From the NCBI GenBank assembly GCA_964430225.1, contig CAYSFE010000008.1:1-41854 (forward strand): a stretch of 41,854 nucleotides of DNA, given 5' to 3'. The translations under genes and the position numbers were made by a program. Position 1 is the stretch's first letter; each line of letters starts with the position of its first letter. The DNA comes from CAYSFE01 sp964430225. Lineage in GTDB: Bacteria > Patescibacteriota > Dojkabacteria > GCA-016699595 > JBAXKR01. Shown here piece after piece: positions 40,730 through 41,854 of the stretch. The notes under the pieces were generated by a model. That model had not been told where the DNA came from. It made no database searches and saw only the letters and a program-made list of their open reading frames with translations.

Positions 40730-41809
40730 ATGTCAATTTTAAATAGAATACTTGGTTCTGTAGAAAATAAGTTTAAAGGAACAGAAAAAGTAACTGGTAG
40801 AAGAGCTTTCTTATTACTTCCATTAATTGCACTTGCATCAGCATGTACTCCAAGTAAAGGAGTAGACACAACTACACCTACATTAAGACAACCATCTGTA
40901 CAACCAACCCAGGAAATAAGATTACCAAGAAGATTTTCTAGAGAATTAGTTCCCAACGTTACACTTTCAGCAAATGGCGAGCCATTATTTGAAAAAAATC
41001 CATCAAGTCTTCCAACTCCTGTACATGTTGATTTTACAGAAAAAACACCAGTGAAAAAAACTACGTTTAAATTACCAAATGATTCAAATGTAGCAATTTT
41101 TGAGGTTGGTAGTATTGATAAGAGAGAGTATCAAAAAATAGTTACAAGGGTATTTAGTCAAACACAACAATTAGTTAGAGATTGGTTTGGTAGAGCAAAC
41201 CTTAACGTTGAACCTAAAATTGTTCCTGGAAACATTGCAATCACTATAAACAATGTTTCAGTTAGCAGTAAAGATGGTAAAAAACTTTGGGTATTAGCTG
41301 ATTACGAAAATATAGATGCCAAATCAATTCTAGATAGTGCAAAATCAAGAGATGAAAAGGCATTTGTAACGGAAATGCTACCAGGGCAAACAGCATTTGT
41401 TTTAACATCAATTAACCCAAATAAAAGTAATAAAATAGGCATTAACCTAGTAATGCACTCATATGCAGATGCAATTGCAAAAGTAAATGGAATAAATATA
41501 ACAGATGAACAATCTTTAGAATTAAGTTTAGTAAATGAATTTGCCAGTTTTTTTCTTCAATTTTATATGCGTAATAGTAGACAAATGTTTAATGCTCTCT
41601 TATCACAATTAAAAAGTACTTATGATTTTCCACCAACAAATAACTTAGAATTTATGCGACGAATGGATATTTTAAGAAATAGTAATTTAAATGCTTCACA
41701 AACCAATCCATCCGAAACCAATATTGTTGATCCAGTCCAAGAAGTTAGTATTGAGGCTTTTTCTACGGCGATTGAATTTGATTACCTTAAAAAATATATA
41801 TTAAAATAA
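40730..41809 (+). CDS. Secreted lipoprotein of unknown function with Tat-like signal
   Basis: 359 residues. The N-terminus has TGRRAFLLLPLIALASACTP: a twin-arginine followed by a hydrophobic stretch and a lipobox-like ASAC, with the lipid-carrying Cys at about residue 39. A Thr/Pro/Gln linker follows, then a domain with VGSIDKREYQKIVTRVF, NIAITINNVSV and NLVMHSYADAIAK...LVNEFASFFLQFYM. The last part is laid out like a zincin core without an HExxH motif, comparable in outline to the lipoprotein at 12918-13742, but the likeness is weak. It is divergent from the T-box operon and its first bases overlap that promoter region. The following gene begins on its stop codon. Confidence 0.7.
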   Translation: MSILNRILGSVENKFKGTEKVTGRRAFLLLPLIALASACTPSKGVDTTTPTLRQPSVQPTQEIRLPRRFSRELVPNVTLSANGEPLFEKNPSSLPTPVHVDFTEKTPVKKTTFKLPNDSNVAIFEVGSIDKREYQKIVTRVFSQTQQLVRDWFGRANLNVEPKIVPGNIAITINNVSVSSKDGKKLWVLADYENIDAKSILDSAKSRDEKAFVTEMLPGQTAFVLTSINPNKSNKIGINLVMHSYADAIAKVNGINITDEQSLELSLVNEFASFFLQFYMRNSRQMFNALLSQLKSTYDFPPTNNLEFMRRMDILRNSNLNASQTNPSETNIVDPVQEVSIEAFSTAIEFDYLKKYILK

Positions 41810-41854
41810 TGAAATTTAACCTAATTGAAATCATAAATCTGCTCCCTGGAACTC
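41809..41854 (+). CDS. Start of a further gene (cut by window edge)
   Basis: An ATG at 41809 shares its A with the stop of the lipoprotein gene (TAATG). The 15 visible codons read MKFNLIEIINLLPGT. Coupling makes it a likely gene; the product cannot be recognised from this length. Confidence 0.5.
   Translation, partial: MKFNLIEIINLLPGT

Noticed and set aside
1..41854. UGA recoding (to Gly), as found in some CPR lineages.
   Set aside because: TGA closes several genes in ATGA overlaps, and none of the conserved genes needs TGA to be read through.

Overview
The window is AT-rich, densely packed bacterial DNA with very short intergenic gaps, many ATGA/TAATG start-stop overlaps, few visible Shine-Dalgarno sites and the standard code (TGA works as a stop in ATGA overlaps and does not interrupt conserved ORFs). 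The small-genome style, DUF5674, the LemA/DUF2207 pair, an archaeal-type AspRS and many short secreted proteins of unknown role point to a Candidate Phyla Radiation (Patescibacteria) genome. That placement is inference; no 16S rRNA or ribosomal protein gene is present to fix the phylum.

Layout. 0-4.4 kb: the start of a CCA-adding enzyme, a GT-C-like membrane protein, a Nudix hydrolase, miaA, a membrane-anchored glucosaminidase-like protein with a tiny membrane peptide, and a LysW-like zinc ribbon. 4.5-9.1 kb: a translationally coupled four-gene operon (threonine-synthase-like PLP enzyme, ATP-grasp ligase, NlpC/P60-like protein, membrane GT2), the best candidate for an undescribed biosynthetic system. 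9.1-10.5 kb: a DUF4143 AAA+ ATPase with its own promoter, bracketed by paired 32-bp-period hairpin repeats. 10.5-16.2 kb: mixed genes, including an HTH-CYTH fusion, a UDG-like protein and secreted proteins. 16.2-25.3 kb (minus strand): cutA, Nudix, gpmI, DUF1599, secreted or membrane proteins, GNAT, lemA and DUF2207.

25.7-37.5 kb is one long minus-strand run. It starts from a good promoter with three 10-bp MraZ-type operator repeats and carries mraZ, rsmH, an FtsL-like gene, an FtsI-type PBP, a small membrane protein, a GT4, gltX, a transglutaminase-like membrane protein and a PEP-synthase-like gene, then tRNA-Pro, DUF5674 and a helical protein. The 100-N gap inside the PEP-synthase-like gene is artificial: the same 55 bp flank it on both sides, and collapsing them restores one uninterrupted 835-codon frame.

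37.5-41.9 kb: a small hypothetical gene and then an operon preceded by a T-box leader with antiterminator and terminator. It encodes an S51 (aspartyl dipeptidase-like) peptidase, archaeal-type AspRS and a YbaK-type deacylase, which together look like an aspartate supply and charging unit. A divergent lipoprotein gene and the start of another gene close the window. A recurring theme is enzyme folds that have lost catalytic residues: PEP synthase, transglutaminase, M23 and probably a zincin.
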